A DNA stretch of 64,000 bases from Peptoniphilus_A harei_B (GCA_032560695.1 JAWGHR010000007.1:21080-85079), one strand, 5' to 3'. Counted from the stretch's first letter, positions 8,324 to 16,833 are shown. Numbers and translations are program-made. The notes: generated by a model from the sequence alone, not told the origin.

Positions 8324-9159
8324 TGTCCACCTCTTGATAAGAATATCATTATGTCCTCCACATTTGCCCTGTCAACAACTTCATTTGGATAAAATTCTTT
8401 AAAAACTTGGACATTTTTTATCAAAGCTTCTGTTGAGTATTTATTTTTTCTTGTCTTTAAGACAAATTCTCCATAATTTTTTAAATTTTCTTCAGAAGTT
8501 TTTAAAATTCCATATTTTTCGATGAGGTTGTCCTTTTCATCGTATAAGATTAGTCTTCCCTCGTGGATATAAATTATATAGTCGGCAATTTTTTCTATGT
8601 CAGACAAGATGTGTGATGAAAATAAAATTGTCTTGTCCCCATCCTTGATGTAGTCAAACAAAAATCCTATAATCTCGTCACGAATTACTGGGTCAAGGCC
8701 AGAAGTTGGTTCGTCAAGGATCAAGAGGTCAGGGTCGTGACAAATGGCAGAAATAATTTTTAGCTTCATTAGGTTACCGGTAGAGAGTTCATTTAACTTT
8801 TTGTCCCTTGGCATCTTAAATTTATCTGCGCAGTCATAAAACATTTCTTCGTCAAAATTTTTGTAGGCAACTTTTAAAATATCAACAACGTCCTTTATCT
8901 TAAAAGTATCGTTGAAGAAGGAGTCAGGTATCACTGCCCCAATTTTCTCGAAGGATTCCTTATGGATCTCTTCTCCAAAAATTTTTATGTCTCCATCATA
9001 CTTATAGAGGTCCAGGATGCACTTAAGTAGTGTTGTCTTGCCTGCACCATTCTCCCCAATTAGGCCAAGTACTGCTCCTTCAGGAATTTCTAAATTTTCT
9101 ATATCAAGGTCAAAGTCCTTAAATTCTTTTCTCAAATTATTTATTTCTATTGTTTTCAT
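8320..9159 (-). CDS. ABC transporter ATP-binding protein, YtrB-like
   Basis: Cytoplasmic nucleotide-binding subunit (279 aa) powering the three membrane proteins downstream. Visible motifs are Walker A GENGAGKTT near residue 36, a signature LSTGNLMKLK (in place of LSGGQ, typical of YtrB-like subunits), Walker B DLLILDEPTSGLDP, and the switch His in LFSSHILSD. A C-terminal extension of about 70 residues follows the core, as is usual for exporter ATPases of this class. It overlaps the regulator gene upstream and the permease gene downstream by 4 bases each, so the operon is tightly coupled. Confidence 0.92.
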   Translation of the reverse strand: MKTIEINNLRKEFKDFDLDIENLEIPEGAVLGLIGENGAGKTTLLKCILDLYKYDGDIKIFGEEIHKESFEKIGAVIPDSFFNDTFKIKDVVDILKVAYKNFDEEMFYDCADKFKMPRDKKLNELSTGNLMKLKIISAICHDPDLLILDEPTSGLDPVIRDEIIGFLFDYIKDGDKTILFSSHILSDIEKIADYIIYIHEGRLILYDEKDNLIEKYGILKTSEENLKNYGEFVLKTRKNKYSTEALIKNVQVFKEFYPNEVVDRANVEDIMIFLSRGGQ

Positions 9160-9536
9160 AAGTCACCCACTTCATCTAATGTCTTTAAAATTTCTTGCAA
9201 TTCGTCTATGTCAATGCCTGCAGCCTTGGCAACAGTCATTGCATCAGTAAAATATTTTTCAATCTCTGCAAGAGCATTCTCTCTCACAACTTCTTCATTT
9301 AATTTTTTTACAAAGGAACCCTTGCCTGGCATGGAATAAATATATCCCTCTTGCTCCAAGTCATTGTAGGCACGCTTTGTTGTAATGACAGAAACCTTTA
9401 AGTCGCTGGCAAGAGTCCTCATACCAGGAAGCCCTTCGTCAGCTTTTAAGTCTCCAGCAACTATCTGAGCCTTGATTTGATTTTTTATCTGCTCATAAAT
9501 TGGAAGGCCAGAGTCATTTGAAATAATAATTTTCAT
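9156..9536 (-). CDS. GntR-family repressor, YtrA subfamily
   Basis: Small GntR regulator (126 aa): residues about 8-75 form the winged helix (YEQIKNQIKAQIVAGDL, LPGMRTLASDLKVSVITTKR, YNDLEQEGYIYSMPGKGSFV), followed by only about 45 residues of dimerisation helix. That short C-terminus defines the YtrA subfamily, whose members repress their own ABC operon. It is the first gene of the operon. An AGTGTA half-operator lies 16 bases before its start, and a full AGTGTA-N13-TACACT site precedes the neighbouring CPBP gene, so it probably controls both units. The inducing signal is unknown; in Bacillus, YtrA responds to some wall antibiotics. Confidence 0.9.
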   Translation of the reverse strand: MKIIISNDSGLPIYEQIKNQIKAQIVAGDLKADEGLPGMRTLASDLKVSVITTKRAYNDLEQEGYIYSMPGKGSFVKKLNEEVVRENALAEIEKYFTDAMTVAKAAGIDIDELQEILKTLDEVGDL

Positions 9537-9550
9537 ATCACACCACCTTT

Positions 9551-9576
9551 AAGTGTATATAGTTTTTTTTTTTTTA
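9551..9576 (-). promoter_or_regulatory. Promoter region of the GntR/ABC operon with AGTGTA half-operator and a 13-base homopolymer
   Basis: AGTGTA (9552-9557, plus-strand sense) matches one arm of the YtrA-type operator. The expected second arm 13 bases away is replaced by an uninterrupted run of 13 T (9563-9575). A possible -10 TATATA (minus strand) abuts the tract. The promoter assignment is tentative. Confidence 0.45.
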
Positions 9577-9625
9577 AATACTTATATTTGATACTTTAAA
9601 TACTTTTATAAAGAGCACAAAATAA

Positions 9626-10633
9626 TTAAGACTCCTTAATTTTCTCATATACAGATTTTTCCCAAAGATTTTCATCCTTAACGTATTTTGAAAACATAAA
9701 AATTCCAAAAAATATTATTGAACCTACTATTGAAAATAAAGTTCCTTTTAAATCATAGTGTTGTCCAGAAAATATATCTTTAGAAAAATCTGTGACAAAT
9801 AGTAGGGCAAGATTGTTGTTTAAATAGTGAATCATAACTGGAGCCCAAATTGAATTTGTCTTATTGTAGGCATAAGTTAAAAATATCCCTAAAAATATAC
9901 AAAATACAAGTTGTACAAATATGGAATAAATTTGTGATGTTAAAAGCCCATCTGAATAATAAAATAAATTAAGGGGTAAGTGCCATATTCCCCAAATAAA
10001 ACCTGTCATTAAAATAGACTTTTTAACACCATAAATTTCTTTTAGTCTTGGTGCTAGGTATGCCCTCCAACCGTATTCTTCTCCTATGAATAGCATAATA
10101 TTTAAAAAAGAAAAAATAAAAATTGAAATGAAAATTCTTAAACTCTTTAGATTTAAAATTTTAAAAAATTCATTTGTTTCCCCTTGCAATACATAACCTA
10201 AAAAAGTTCTCAAAAAATATATAATTATAAAAAGTAAGCACATAAGTAAAGTTGATTTTTTATTTGGATTATTTAGAGATAATTTCTTTTTAAGGTCTTT
10301 ATCCATAGTGAAGATGGCTATTATCATTGCAATAGCAGAAATTAAAATAACAAATTCAGACAACCCACTAAACTCTGGATAAAAAATATTTATTATTGAA
10401 AGTGCAAATAATATAAGACTTGCCACTAGGTATATTCTAATAGCAGAAATTTTTATGATATTTTTATTTTCTTTATGCAAAAGTGCCACTACGCCCAAAA
10501 ATGGAATAAACATTTGAAATAAGGGATAAATACTTATGCTTATGTCGTGTAATTTGCAGTAATAGATGGCAATTCCCATTAAGTAGGGAATTATAAATGA
10601 TATGCCAATAAAAATTTTTAAATCTTTTTTCAT
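9626..10633 (-). CDS. CPBP-family intramembrane metalloprotease (Abi/CAAX protease-like)
   Basis: Polytopic membrane protein (335 aa, about eight or nine segments) with the three CPBP motifs in order: EEYGWR near residue 186 (catalytic glutamates), WGIWH near residue 213, and HYLNN near residue 265 (HxxxN). Relatives act in bacteriocin self-immunity, membrane-protein processing or unknown roles. Its start is preceded by AAAAGGAG. The promoter contains a perfect AGTGTA-N13-TACACT site, so it is probably repressed by the YtrA-like regulator 0.1 kb downstream. It is transcribed separately from that operon. Substrate unknown. Confidence 0.85.
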   Translation of the reverse strand: MKKDLKIFIGISFIIPYLMGIAIYYCKLHDISISIYPLFQMFIPFLGVVALLHKENKNIIKISAIRIYLVASLILFALSIINIFYPEFSGLSEFVILISAIAMIIAIFTMDKDLKKKLSLNNPNKKSTLLMCLLFIIIYFLRTFLGYVLQGETNEFFKILNLKSLRIFISIFIFSFLNIMLFIGEEYGWRAYLAPRLKEIYGVKKSILMTGFIWGIWHLPLNLFYYSDGLLTSQIYSIFVQLVFCIFLGIFLTYAYNKTNSIWAPVMIHYLNNNLALLFVTDFSKDIFSGQHYDLKGTLFSIVGSIIFFGIFMFSKYVKDENLWEKSVYEKIKES

Positions 10634-10663
10634 AATTTCTTCAACTCCTTTTCTTGAATTTTA

Positions 10664-10714
10664 AGTGTATATACTTTATATTTACACTATAAGCCCAGTA
10701 AATATTTTTGTCAA
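10664..10714 (-). promoter_or_regulatory. CPBP gene promoter overlapped by a YtrA-type operator
   Basis: Minus strand TTGACA (10709-10714), 17-base spacer, TATAGT (10686-10691). A perfect inverted repeat AGTGTA (10664-10669) - 13 bases - TACACT (10683-10688) overlaps the -10 box and the start of transcription. This is the arrangement described for YtrA-family repressors (AGTGTA-N13-AACACT in Bacillus). Confidence 0.8.
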
Positions 10715-10737
10715 GATTTTTATAAAAATTTCCAATA

Positions 10738-10766
10738 AAAAAAGACTAAATTTAATTAGTCTTCTC
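10738..10766 (-). terminator. Terminator downstream of azlCD
   Basis: Minus strand AAGACTAATT / AATTTAGTCTT stem followed by seven T, about 40 bases after the azlD stop. Confidence 0.75.
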
Positions 10767-10804
10767 TTCTTCTTAATTTATATTTTTTTCTTCTTAATTC
10801 CTAT

Positions 10805-11116
10805 TTACATAAAATAAATCAAAGCCATGTATATCCCTGTCCCAAGAAATATTGAGAATAGAAAATTTTTCAAAAACTTAAAGGACAAAATTATACCTGC
10901 GAAGGCAAGCCCAAGGGGCAGGACTTCAGTTGAACTTGTAAAGTCCACTCCTCTTATACAAAAGATTAGAAGGAGTCCCATAAGTGAGTAGGGAAGTTTT
11001 TCTCCAAGATAGGCTATGAAGCCTGGGAGTTCTCTCTTCCTAAAAATAATTCTTGGGAGGAATCTTGCGAGAATTGTTATTCCTCCAGCGAGAAAAATAT
11101 ATTTCATTTCAGTCAT
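10805..11116 (-). CDS. azlD: AzlD-family branched-chain amino acid export subunit
   Basis: Small membrane partner (103 aa, four hydrophobic segments) of AzlC in the LIV-E type exporter. The AzlD pattern is visible: an N-terminal ITILARFLPRIIF, then an L(P)YSLMGLL-type segment and a final short helix. It overlaps azlC by 8 bases and ends at a terminator, so the pair is one transcriptional unit. AzlCD homologues export leucine, isoleucine, valine or analogues such as 4-azaleucine; the substrate here is not shown. Confidence 0.85.
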   Translation of the reverse strand: MTEMKYIFLAGGITILARFLPRIIFRKRELPGFIAYLGEKLPYSLMGLLLIFCIRGVDFTSSTEVLPLGLAFAGIILSFKFLKNFLFSIFLGTGIYMALIYFM

Positions 11117-11789
11117 GTTTTTCCCTCCTGTAAGCTAGATAAAGGACAAATAAGATGATAATCATGGCAGGAAGGATGAAGTTCTCTCCAAAGATTATCA
11201 AAGCTAAAATCGAAGCCACAAGCCCAAGAAGGGCTGGGAAGTGATCTTCCACTTGCTTCCACTGGCTCAAAAATATTACAAGGAAGAGGGCTGTCAAGAT
11301 AAAATCTATTCCCTGGATTTCAAACTTTATAAAGTTGCCAAGGATGCCCCCAAGGATTGTGCCAAGGAACCAATAGGACTGGAGCAAGATTAAAATTGAA
11401 AGATAAAAATCTTCCTTTTTCATATCACCTGGCACTTCTGTTCCCATTATCATGGAGTAAGCTTCATCGCAAAGGGCATAGTAGGCATAAGTTTTTTTCT
11501 TTCCTCTCATATCTTTAAATTTGCCAAGACATGTTAGGGCATAGAAGAAGTGTCTTATGTTCATCATGACAAGTATTAAGATGTAGGACAAGACATCCAT
11601 GCCTGAGTGCATGGCTTCAACGACTACAAATTGAATTGATCCCGAGAAGATTACCACTGATGTCAATGGTGGCATCCAAAAATCATATCCAAAGGAAGAT
11701 GTATATATTCCAAAGCTAAGTCCAATAAATAAAAAGGAAATTAATATTGGAATTGTAATTGGAAAAACTTTTTTTAAATTTTTTATCAT
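11109..11789 (-). CDS. azlC: AzlC-family branched-chain amino acid exporter
   Basis: Main membrane subunit (226 aa, about seven segments) of an AzlCD exporter. Family features are the start (FPITIPILISFLFIGLSFG), the conserved FSGSIQFVVVEAM segment, the MNIRHFFYALTCLGKFKDM block and the following YYALCDEAYS motif. AAGGGAGAGAAG precedes the ATG. In an organism that appears to live on amino acids, an exporter of this kind could vent branched-chain residues released from peptides; that role is inferred. I could not identify its promoter. Confidence 0.9.
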   Translation of the reverse strand: MIKNLKKVFPITIPILISFLFIGLSFGIYTSSFGYDFWMPPLTSVVIFSGSIQFVVVEAMHSGMDVLSYILILVMMNIRHFFYALTCLGKFKDMRGKKKTYAYYALCDEAYSMIMGTEVPGDMKKEDFYLSILILLQSYWFLGTILGGILGNFIKFEIQGIDFILTALFLVIFLSQWKQVEDHFPALLGLVASILALIIFGENFILPAMIIILFVLYLAYRREKHD

Positions 11790-11994
11790 CTCTTCTCTCC
11801 CTTAAAGTTAATTAGTAAACATTATAACACGTTAAAATTTTTTTATCATGTAAAATGAAATAATAAGCTATCCAATTTTGAGTGCTATAGAAAAACAAAG
11901 TGATATTACTTATCTAGATAATAGCTAAGAAAGTTTTTTCTAGTAACTTTAAATATGGAAATAATAAAAAGGTTTACTAATATTAAATTAATGG

Positions 11995-12023
11995 TTGACT
12001 GATTTTAAAATTTATGATAATTT
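11995..12023 (+). promoter_or_regulatory. Promoter for the 89-aa membrane protein gene
   Basis: TTGACT (11995-12000), 17-base spacer, TAATTT (12018-12023), 70 bases before the start. Nothing else is seen in the 285-base gap 11790-12075. Confidence 0.5.
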
Positions 12024-12093
12024 TATGGTGTGAAATATGTAGCTAATGTCATAATTACATTTACAATAGTTTTCAATGCATAGGAGAGAATTT

Positions 12094-12363
12094 ATGAAAA
12101 AAATAAATTTATTGTTTGAAAAATTTATTTTAAAACACTATAAAAAAATTGATGTAAATGACGACGTTTATTTTTACTTATCAAATGCCTGTAAAATAAC
12201 TGTGATATTTTTTATATTAGGAATCCTTTTCTTCATCTTTTATAAATTATCAGGTGTCGAAAGAATATTTGGTATGTCTTTGTATGGTCTAGCAAAAGAC
12301 TCAATGGGGTATAGTTTATTTGGTCTTATTGTTTCTCTAATTATTTATTTATTCAAAAAATAA
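12094..12363 (+). CDS. Small hypothetical membrane protein (89 aa)
   Basis: Not recognised. The frame opens at 12076, but a TAGGAGAG ribosome binding site lies inside the first codons. The ATG at 12094 (KKINLLFEKFILKHYKK) is therefore the likely start. Two hydrophobic segments follow a basic amphipathic N-terminus: about residues 33-51 (ACKITVIFFILGILFFIFY) and 69-86. It stands alone between divergent or convergent genes, with a promoter-like sequence upstream and a strong bidirectional terminator downstream. Confidence 0.6.
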   Translation: MKKINLLFEKFILKHYKKIDVNDDVYFYLSNACKITVIFFILGILFFIFYKLSGVERIFGMSLYGLAKDSMGYSLFGLIVSLIIYLFKK

Positions 12364-12388
12364 GACTTTCTATAAAACTATATATAAT

Positions 12389-12436
12389 AAAAAAGTGTCC
12401 TTAGACTTTTTACAGTTTAAGGACACTTCTTTTTTA
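12389..12436. terminator. Bidirectional terminator between the 89-aa gene and the P-type ATPase gene
   Basis: AAGTGTCCTTA / TAAGGACACTT stem with a 14-base loop, A-rich on the left flank and T-rich on the right. It serves both convergent genes. Confidence 0.88.
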
Positions 12437-12451
12437 TCTTTTAATTTTTAT

Positions 12452-15148
12452 TTATTTTTTCTTGAATCTTACTTTCTTTTGGATTTCTCCTGCAACTAGT
12501 GGTATAAGTGATGATCCAAGTACAACTGCGATTTCTTTTGGTCCTAAGTCCATTAGTCCAAAGGCATCGTTTAATACTGGAACATAAATTACTACTAGCA
12601 TTAACAAGAATGAGAATAAAGTTGCAAATACTAATTTTTTATTTGTAAATACTCCAAGTTCAAATACAGTCTTGTCAATTGATCTTGAAGAGTAGGCTCT
12701 TAGAAGCTCACAAATTATTAGGGTTGCAAAGGCCATTGTCCTTGCGTGTCCAAGTCCTTCGCCTTGGCCATACCACTTAAGTCCAACTATATATGCAAGT
12801 AGAGTTGCTACTGTGATTGCAATAGATTGGATAGCAACTGTGATTTTTATTTCTGTGTCAAGGATTGGCTCGTCTGGGTCACGAGGTGCTTCATTCATTA
12901 TATCTGCCTCTCCTCTTTCAACTCCAAGAGCGAGAGCTGGGAAGGAGTCTGTAACAAGGTTAAGCCACAACAATTGAATTGGAATAAGTGGCACTGGAAG
13001 GTTCATTAGGATTGAAATCAATACTATTAAAACTTCTCCCAAGTTACATGAAAGTAAATAAGCAACGAACTTCTTGATGTTGGAATAAATAATTCTTCCT
13101 TCTTCAACTGCGTTTACAATTGTTGCAAAGTTGTCATCTGTCAAAATTACTTCTGCAGTATTTTTTGCAACGTCAGTACCTGTTATACCCATGGCAATAC
13201 CAATGTCTGCCTTTTTAATTGCTGGGGCGTCGTTAACTCCGTCACCAGTCATGGCAGTTATGTGACCATTTTGTTTTAGGGCTGTAACAATTTGAACCTT
13301 GTTTTCTGGAGAAACTCTTGTGAAGACAGATTTTTCTTTTACAATTTCTCTCATTTCTGCTTCAGACATTTCGTTAAGTTCCCTACCCATGATTGCTTCA
13401 TCATCATGTTCTGCAATGCCAAGGTCTTTTGCAATGGCAAGACCTGTTTCAAGGTAATCACCTGTAATCATAATTGGTCTTATTCCTGCAGTCCTACATT
13501 CTTTTATTGCAGCCTTTGCTTCTGGTCTTGATGGGTCAATCATACCTGTAAGTCCAACAAAAACCATATCTTTTTCAATATTTTCTGATGTGATTTCACT
13601 TGGCATGTCCCTGTGTTTTCTATAAGCGTAGCCTAGACATCTTAGGGCAGATCTTGCGAACTCGCTATTCTTTTCTAAAACTTCTTCTCTTAATTTGTCA
13701 TCAAGGTCTACTTCTTTTCCATCAATTAAGATCTTGCTACATCTATCAAGAACAACGTCTGGTGCTCCCTTTGTGAAGGATGTGATGTCATCAAAGATCT
13801 TGTCGTGGAAAGTTGTCATCATCTTTCTGTCAGAGTCAAAAGGAATTTCTTCAATTCTGTCAATGTTACTATAAAGTTCCTTAAGTCCATTTCCTGCTTT
13901 TTCTGCAAAAGTAAGAAGGGCACCTTCAGTTGGATCTCCAATAATTGACGCTTCCTCACCCTTAACTTGTAATTTTGCGTCATTAGTTAAGGCTGCAATA
14001 GAAGAAAGAATTTTAATATTTTCATCTTCTTCGATAGTAACTTTTGAATCTTTTCTTGTTACGTCACCTTCTGGAGAGTAACCAGTTCCTGAAACATCGT
14101 AAACGTGTCCGTCAGTAAATACCTTTACAACAGTCATTTCGTTTTGTGTAAGTGTACCAGTCTTGTCGGAACAAATTACTGTAGTTGTTCCAAGAGTTTC
14201 TACTGCCAAAAGTTTTTTTACAATAGCATTTTTTTCTGCCATCTTGCCCATACCAATTGAAAGTACAATTGTTACAATAGCTGGAAGCCCTTCTGGCACT
14301 GCTGCTACTGCAAGGGAAATAGCTGTCATAAACATTTCTCTTGGGTCATGCTTATAAAGTACGCCAACTGCAAGAACTACTGCACAAATTACAAGAACTA
14401 AAATACCAAGAGTCTTAGAAAGTTTTGCAAGTTTTCTTTGAAGGGGAGTTTGTTCATCTCCAACTGTGGCGATTGAAGTTGCAATCTTTCCAATTTCTGT
14501 TTCGTGGCCAGTTTCTACAACAAGTCCCATACCCCTACCGTAAGACACAATAGTTGATGAGTAAGCCAAGTTTTCCCTGTCACCAATTTCCATCTTGCCA
14601 TCATAAACCACACTAGCATCCTTTTCCACTGGAACTGACTCACCAGTTAGGGATGACTCATCAATCTTTAGATTTGATGACTCAAGAAGTCTTAGGTCTG
14701 CTGGGACTATATCACCAGTTTCAAGGATGATAATATCTCCTGGCACAAGTGTGTTTGAATCAACTTCAACATGGTCTCCATCTCTTATTACCTTGGCCTT
14801 TGGTGAAGACATCTTTTGTAGAGCTTCAATAGCTTCTTCTGCCTTACCTTCTTGGTAGATAGATAGAAAGGCATTTACAATTACAATGGCAATAATTATT
14901 CCTGCATCAAGTGCTTCTCCATTGAAGGCAGATACAAGGGCTGCTGCCATTAAGATGATAATCATTGGATCAAGTATTTGTTCCTTTAACTTTTCTCCAA
15001 AGGATTTTTTCTTTTCTGCTTCAAGAGCATTGTCCCCATATTTTTCAAGCCTAGTCTTAGCTTCATCTTGACTTAGTCCTTTATCTTTCGTCGTAGAAAG
15101 ATTTTTTAGGGCTTCGTCTGGGGATTGATTATACCAATTTTTTTCCAT
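12452..15148 (-). CDS. P-type cation-exporting ATPase (type II; Mn2+ and/or Ca2+)
   Basis: Membrane pump of 898 aa with the full type II layout: a cation ATPase N-domain, TGES (actuator loop), AVPEGLPAIV (TM4 cation site), DKTGTLT (phosphorylated Asp), KGAPD (nucleotide domain), TGDGVNDAPA (hinge) and LLWLNLVTDSFPA (TM6 site). Homology alone suggests a Ca2+ pump, but the leader is a yybP-ykoY manganese riboswitch. The physiological role is therefore more likely Mn2+ detoxification, as for riboswitch-linked P-type pumps in lactococci and streptococci. The frame opens 21 bases earlier, but AAAGGAGGAAGT points to the ATG at 15148. It ends at a shared terminator. Confidence 0.93.
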   Translation of the reverse strand: MEKNWYNQSPDEALKNLSTTKDKGLSQDEAKTRLEKYGDNALEAEKKKSFGEKLKEQILDPMIIILMAAALVSAFNGEALDAGIIIAIVIVNAFLSIYQEGKAEEAIEALQKMSSPKAKVIRDGDHVEVDSNTLVPGDIIILETGDIVPADLRLLESSNLKIDESSLTGESVPVEKDASVVYDGKMEIGDRENLAYSSTIVSYGRGMGLVVETGHETEIGKIATSIATVGDEQTPLQRKLAKLSKTLGILVLVICAVVLAVGVLYKHDPREMFMTAISLAVAAVPEGLPAIVTIVLSIGMGKMAEKNAIVKKLLAVETLGTTTVICSDKTGTLTQNEMTVVKVFTDGHVYDVSGTGYSPEGDVTRKDSKVTIEEDENIKILSSIAALTNDAKLQVKGEEASIIGDPTEGALLTFAEKAGNGLKELYSNIDRIEEIPFDSDRKMMTTFHDKIFDDITSFTKGAPDVVLDRCSKILIDGKEVDLDDKLREEVLEKNSEFARSALRCLGYAYRKHRDMPSEITSENIEKDMVFVGLTGMIDPSRPEAKAAIKECRTAGIRPIMITGDYLETGLAIAKDLGIAEHDDEAIMGRELNEMSEAEMREIVKEKSVFTRVSPENKVQIVTALKQNGHITAMTGDGVNDAPAIKKADIGIAMGITGTDVAKNTAEVILTDDNFATIVNAVEEGRIIYSNIKKFVAYLLSCNLGEVLIVLISILMNLPVPLIPIQLLWLNLVTDSFPALALGVERGEADIMNEAPRDPDEPILDTEIKITVAIQSIAITVATLLAYIVGLKWYGQGEGLGHARTMAFATLIICELLRAYSSRSIDKTVFELGVFTNKKLVFATLFSFLLMLVVIYVPVLNDAFGLMDLGPKEIAVVLGSSLIPLVAGEIQKKVRFKKK

Positions 15149-15165
15149 ACTTCCTCCTTTATAAT

Positions 15166-15198
15166 ACAAAAAAGAGACCGACTCTTACATCGGTCTCA
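15166..15198 (-). terminator. Riboswitch-controlled terminator before the P-type ATPase gene
   Basis: Minus strand GAGACCGA - 8-base loop - TCGGTCTC followed by TTTTTTG. The 5' arm overlaps the conserved GTGAGACC at the 3' edge of the aptamer, so ligand binding should compete with terminator folding (an ON switch). Confidence 0.85.
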
Positions 15199-15274
15199 CA
15201 TACTTACAAAATAAGCTTTTCAGCCGGGCAATGCCGTAATGACGACTGAAAATTTAAAAGTTACTCCCCTAAGT
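15188..15274 (-). promoter_or_regulatory. yybP-ykoY (manganese) riboswitch
   Basis: On the minus strand the leader contains, in the right order, GGGGAGTAAC, CAGTCGTCATTACGG, a CCCGGCTG block and GTGAGACC, which are the conserved elements of the yybP-ykoY aptamer that binds Mn2+. It sits between a good promoter and an intrinsic terminator in front of a P-type ATPase gene, a known genetic setting of this class. Exact helix boundaries were not folded computationally. Confidence 0.9.
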
Positions 15275-15280
15275 GAGTAA

Positions 15281-15309
15281 ATTATATCAAATTAATTTGC
15301 CTAAAACAA
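15281..15309 (-). promoter_or_regulatory. Promoter of the Mn riboswitch/P-type ATPase unit
   Basis: Minus strand TTGTTT (15304-15309), 17-base spacer, TATAAT (15281-15286), placing the start of transcription about 7 bases before the aptamer. Confidence 0.75.
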
Positions 15310-15334
15310 TCTATAAATCTTTAATAAATTATTT

Positions 15335-16621
15335 TTATTTTTTTGGAGTTAGCTTTGTCATTCCACCCATATACATTTGTAGTGGTTCTGGAATTCTTAC
15401 GCTGCCATCTTCTTGAAGTAGATTTTCTAAGAAGGCAATTAACATTCTTGGTGGAGCAACTACAGTGTTGTTCAATGTGTGGGCAAAGTATGTGCCATCC
15501 TTGCCACGAAGTTTGATGTTAAGTCTTCTTGCTTGGGCATCGCCAAGGTTTGAACATGATCCAACTTCAAAATATTTATTTTGTCTTGGTGAAAAGGCTT
15601 CAACGTCAAGAGACTTAACCTTTAAGTCTGCCAAGTCACCAGAACAACATTCAAGAGTTCTAACAGGGATATCTAGTGAACGGAAGAAGTCCACTGTGTT
15701 TTGCCATAATTTTACGTACCAGTCTTTTGATTCTTCTGGCTTACAAATTACAACCATTTCTTGTTTTTCAAATTGGTGGATCCTGTAAACTCCTCTTTCT
15801 TCAATACCGTGAGCTCCAACTTCTTTTCTAAAGCAAGGAGAATAAGAAGTAAGTGCAAGAGGCATATCTTCTTCTGGAGTAATTGTATTTATAAATTTAC
15901 CAATCATTGAGTGTTCGGAAGTACCAATTAGATAAAGATCTTCGCCTTCAATCTTGTACATCATGTTTTCCATTTCTGCGAAACTCATAACACCAGTAAC
16001 TACGTCTGATCTAATCATAAATGGTGGAATGTGGTATTCAAAGCCACGATCAATCATAAAGTCTCTTGCATAAGCTAGGATTGCAGAGTGAAGTCTTGCA
16101 ATGTCTCCCTTTAGGTAGTAGAAGCCTGCACCTGATGTGTTTCTTGCAGAGTCAAGGTCAATTCCGTTAAAGCTTTCCATGATGTCAATGTGGTAAGGAA
16201 CTTCAAAGTCAGGAATTACTGGTTCGCCAAATCTTTCAAGCTCAACATTTTCGCTGTCGTCCTTTCCTATTGGCACTGTATCATCCATCATTTGTGGGAT
16301 AACTTGCATCCTCTTCTTAAGTTCTTCAGCAAGATCTCTTTCAGCAGCTTCAAGATTTGTTATCTCTTCATTAATTTCTGCAACTTTTTTCTTTGCTTCT
16401 TCTGCCTTGTCCTTTTCTCCCTTTTGCATAAAGCCACCAATTGTTTTTGAAGTTTGGTTTTTTTCTGCACGAAGGTTGTCGCCCTTAGTCTTTGCAGCTC
16501 TTAGGTCCTCGTCAATCTTTATAACTTCATCAACTAGTGGAAGTTTGTCATCTTGGAATTTCTTTTTGATATTTTCCTTAACTGCTTCTGGGTTTTCTCT
16601 TACAAATTTAATGTCTAACAT
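15335..16621 (-). CDS. serS: Seryl-tRNA synthetase
   Basis: Class II aminoacyl-tRNA synthetase (428 aa, normal size). The N-terminal coiled-coil arm that grips the long tRNA-Ser variable arm is visible at about residues 30-100 (charged heptads such as EEAKKKVAEINEEITNLEAA). The catalytic core shows motif 2 (SPCFRKEVGAHG..ERGVYRIHQFEK) and motif 3 (NNTVVAPPRMLIAFLEN). The frame opens 33 bases earlier, but AAGGGAGGATAT selects the ATG at 16621. A T-box leader upstream should switch it on when tRNA-Ser is uncharged. Confidence 0.97.
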   Translation of the reverse strand: MLDIKFVRENPEAVKENIKKKFQDDKLPLVDEVIKIDEDLRAAKTKGDNLRAEKNQTSKTIGGFMQKGEKDKAEEAKKKVAEINEEITNLEAAERDLAEELKKRMQVIPQMMDDTVPIGKDDSENVELERFGEPVIPDFEVPYHIDIMESFNGIDLDSARNTSGAGFYYLKGDIARLHSAILAYARDFMIDRGFEYHIPPFMIRSDVVTGVMSFAEMENMMYKIEGEDLYLIGTSEHSMIGKFINTITPEEDMPLALTSYSPCFRKEVGAHGIEERGVYRIHQFEKQEMVVICKPEESKDWYVKLWQNTVDFFRSLDIPVRTLECCSGDLADLKVKSLDVEAFSPRQNKYFEVGSCSNLGDAQARRLNIKLRGKDGTYFAHTLNNTVVAPPRMLIAFLENLLQEDGSVRIPEPLQMYMGGMTKLTPKK

Positions 16622-16640
16622 ATATCCTCCCTTAAAATAA

Positions 16641-16827
16641 AAAAAGCCCCTCAATCCCTAAAGGGACGAGAGACCCGCGTTGCCACCCTAATTAACCAAA
16701 TGGTTCACTTAAAATTTCATAGACTATGAGGTGGATTCATCTTAAAAAATTTACAGGTTCTCACCAGCCACCTGCTCTCTTAAAAACTTTTTAAAATTAC
16801 TATTCTCAATTATCGCCTTTTTTAGTT
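16641..16827 (-). promoter_or_regulatory. T-box leader (serine) controlling serS
   Basis: The minus strand contains the T-box core AGGGTGGCAACGCGG at about 16673-16687, which pairs with the uncharged tRNA 3' end, and a downstream terminator (GTCCCTTTAGGGA... then seven T). Upstream is a Stem I region with GGTGG / CCACC pairing and the AG-rich bulge. The segment TCATAGTCT just after CCACC contains Ser codons TCA, AGT and TCT, so the specifier is probably there, but I could not decide which. Function as a serine sensor is supported by the downstream gene. Confidence 0.92.
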
Positions 16828-16833
16828 TTTTTT

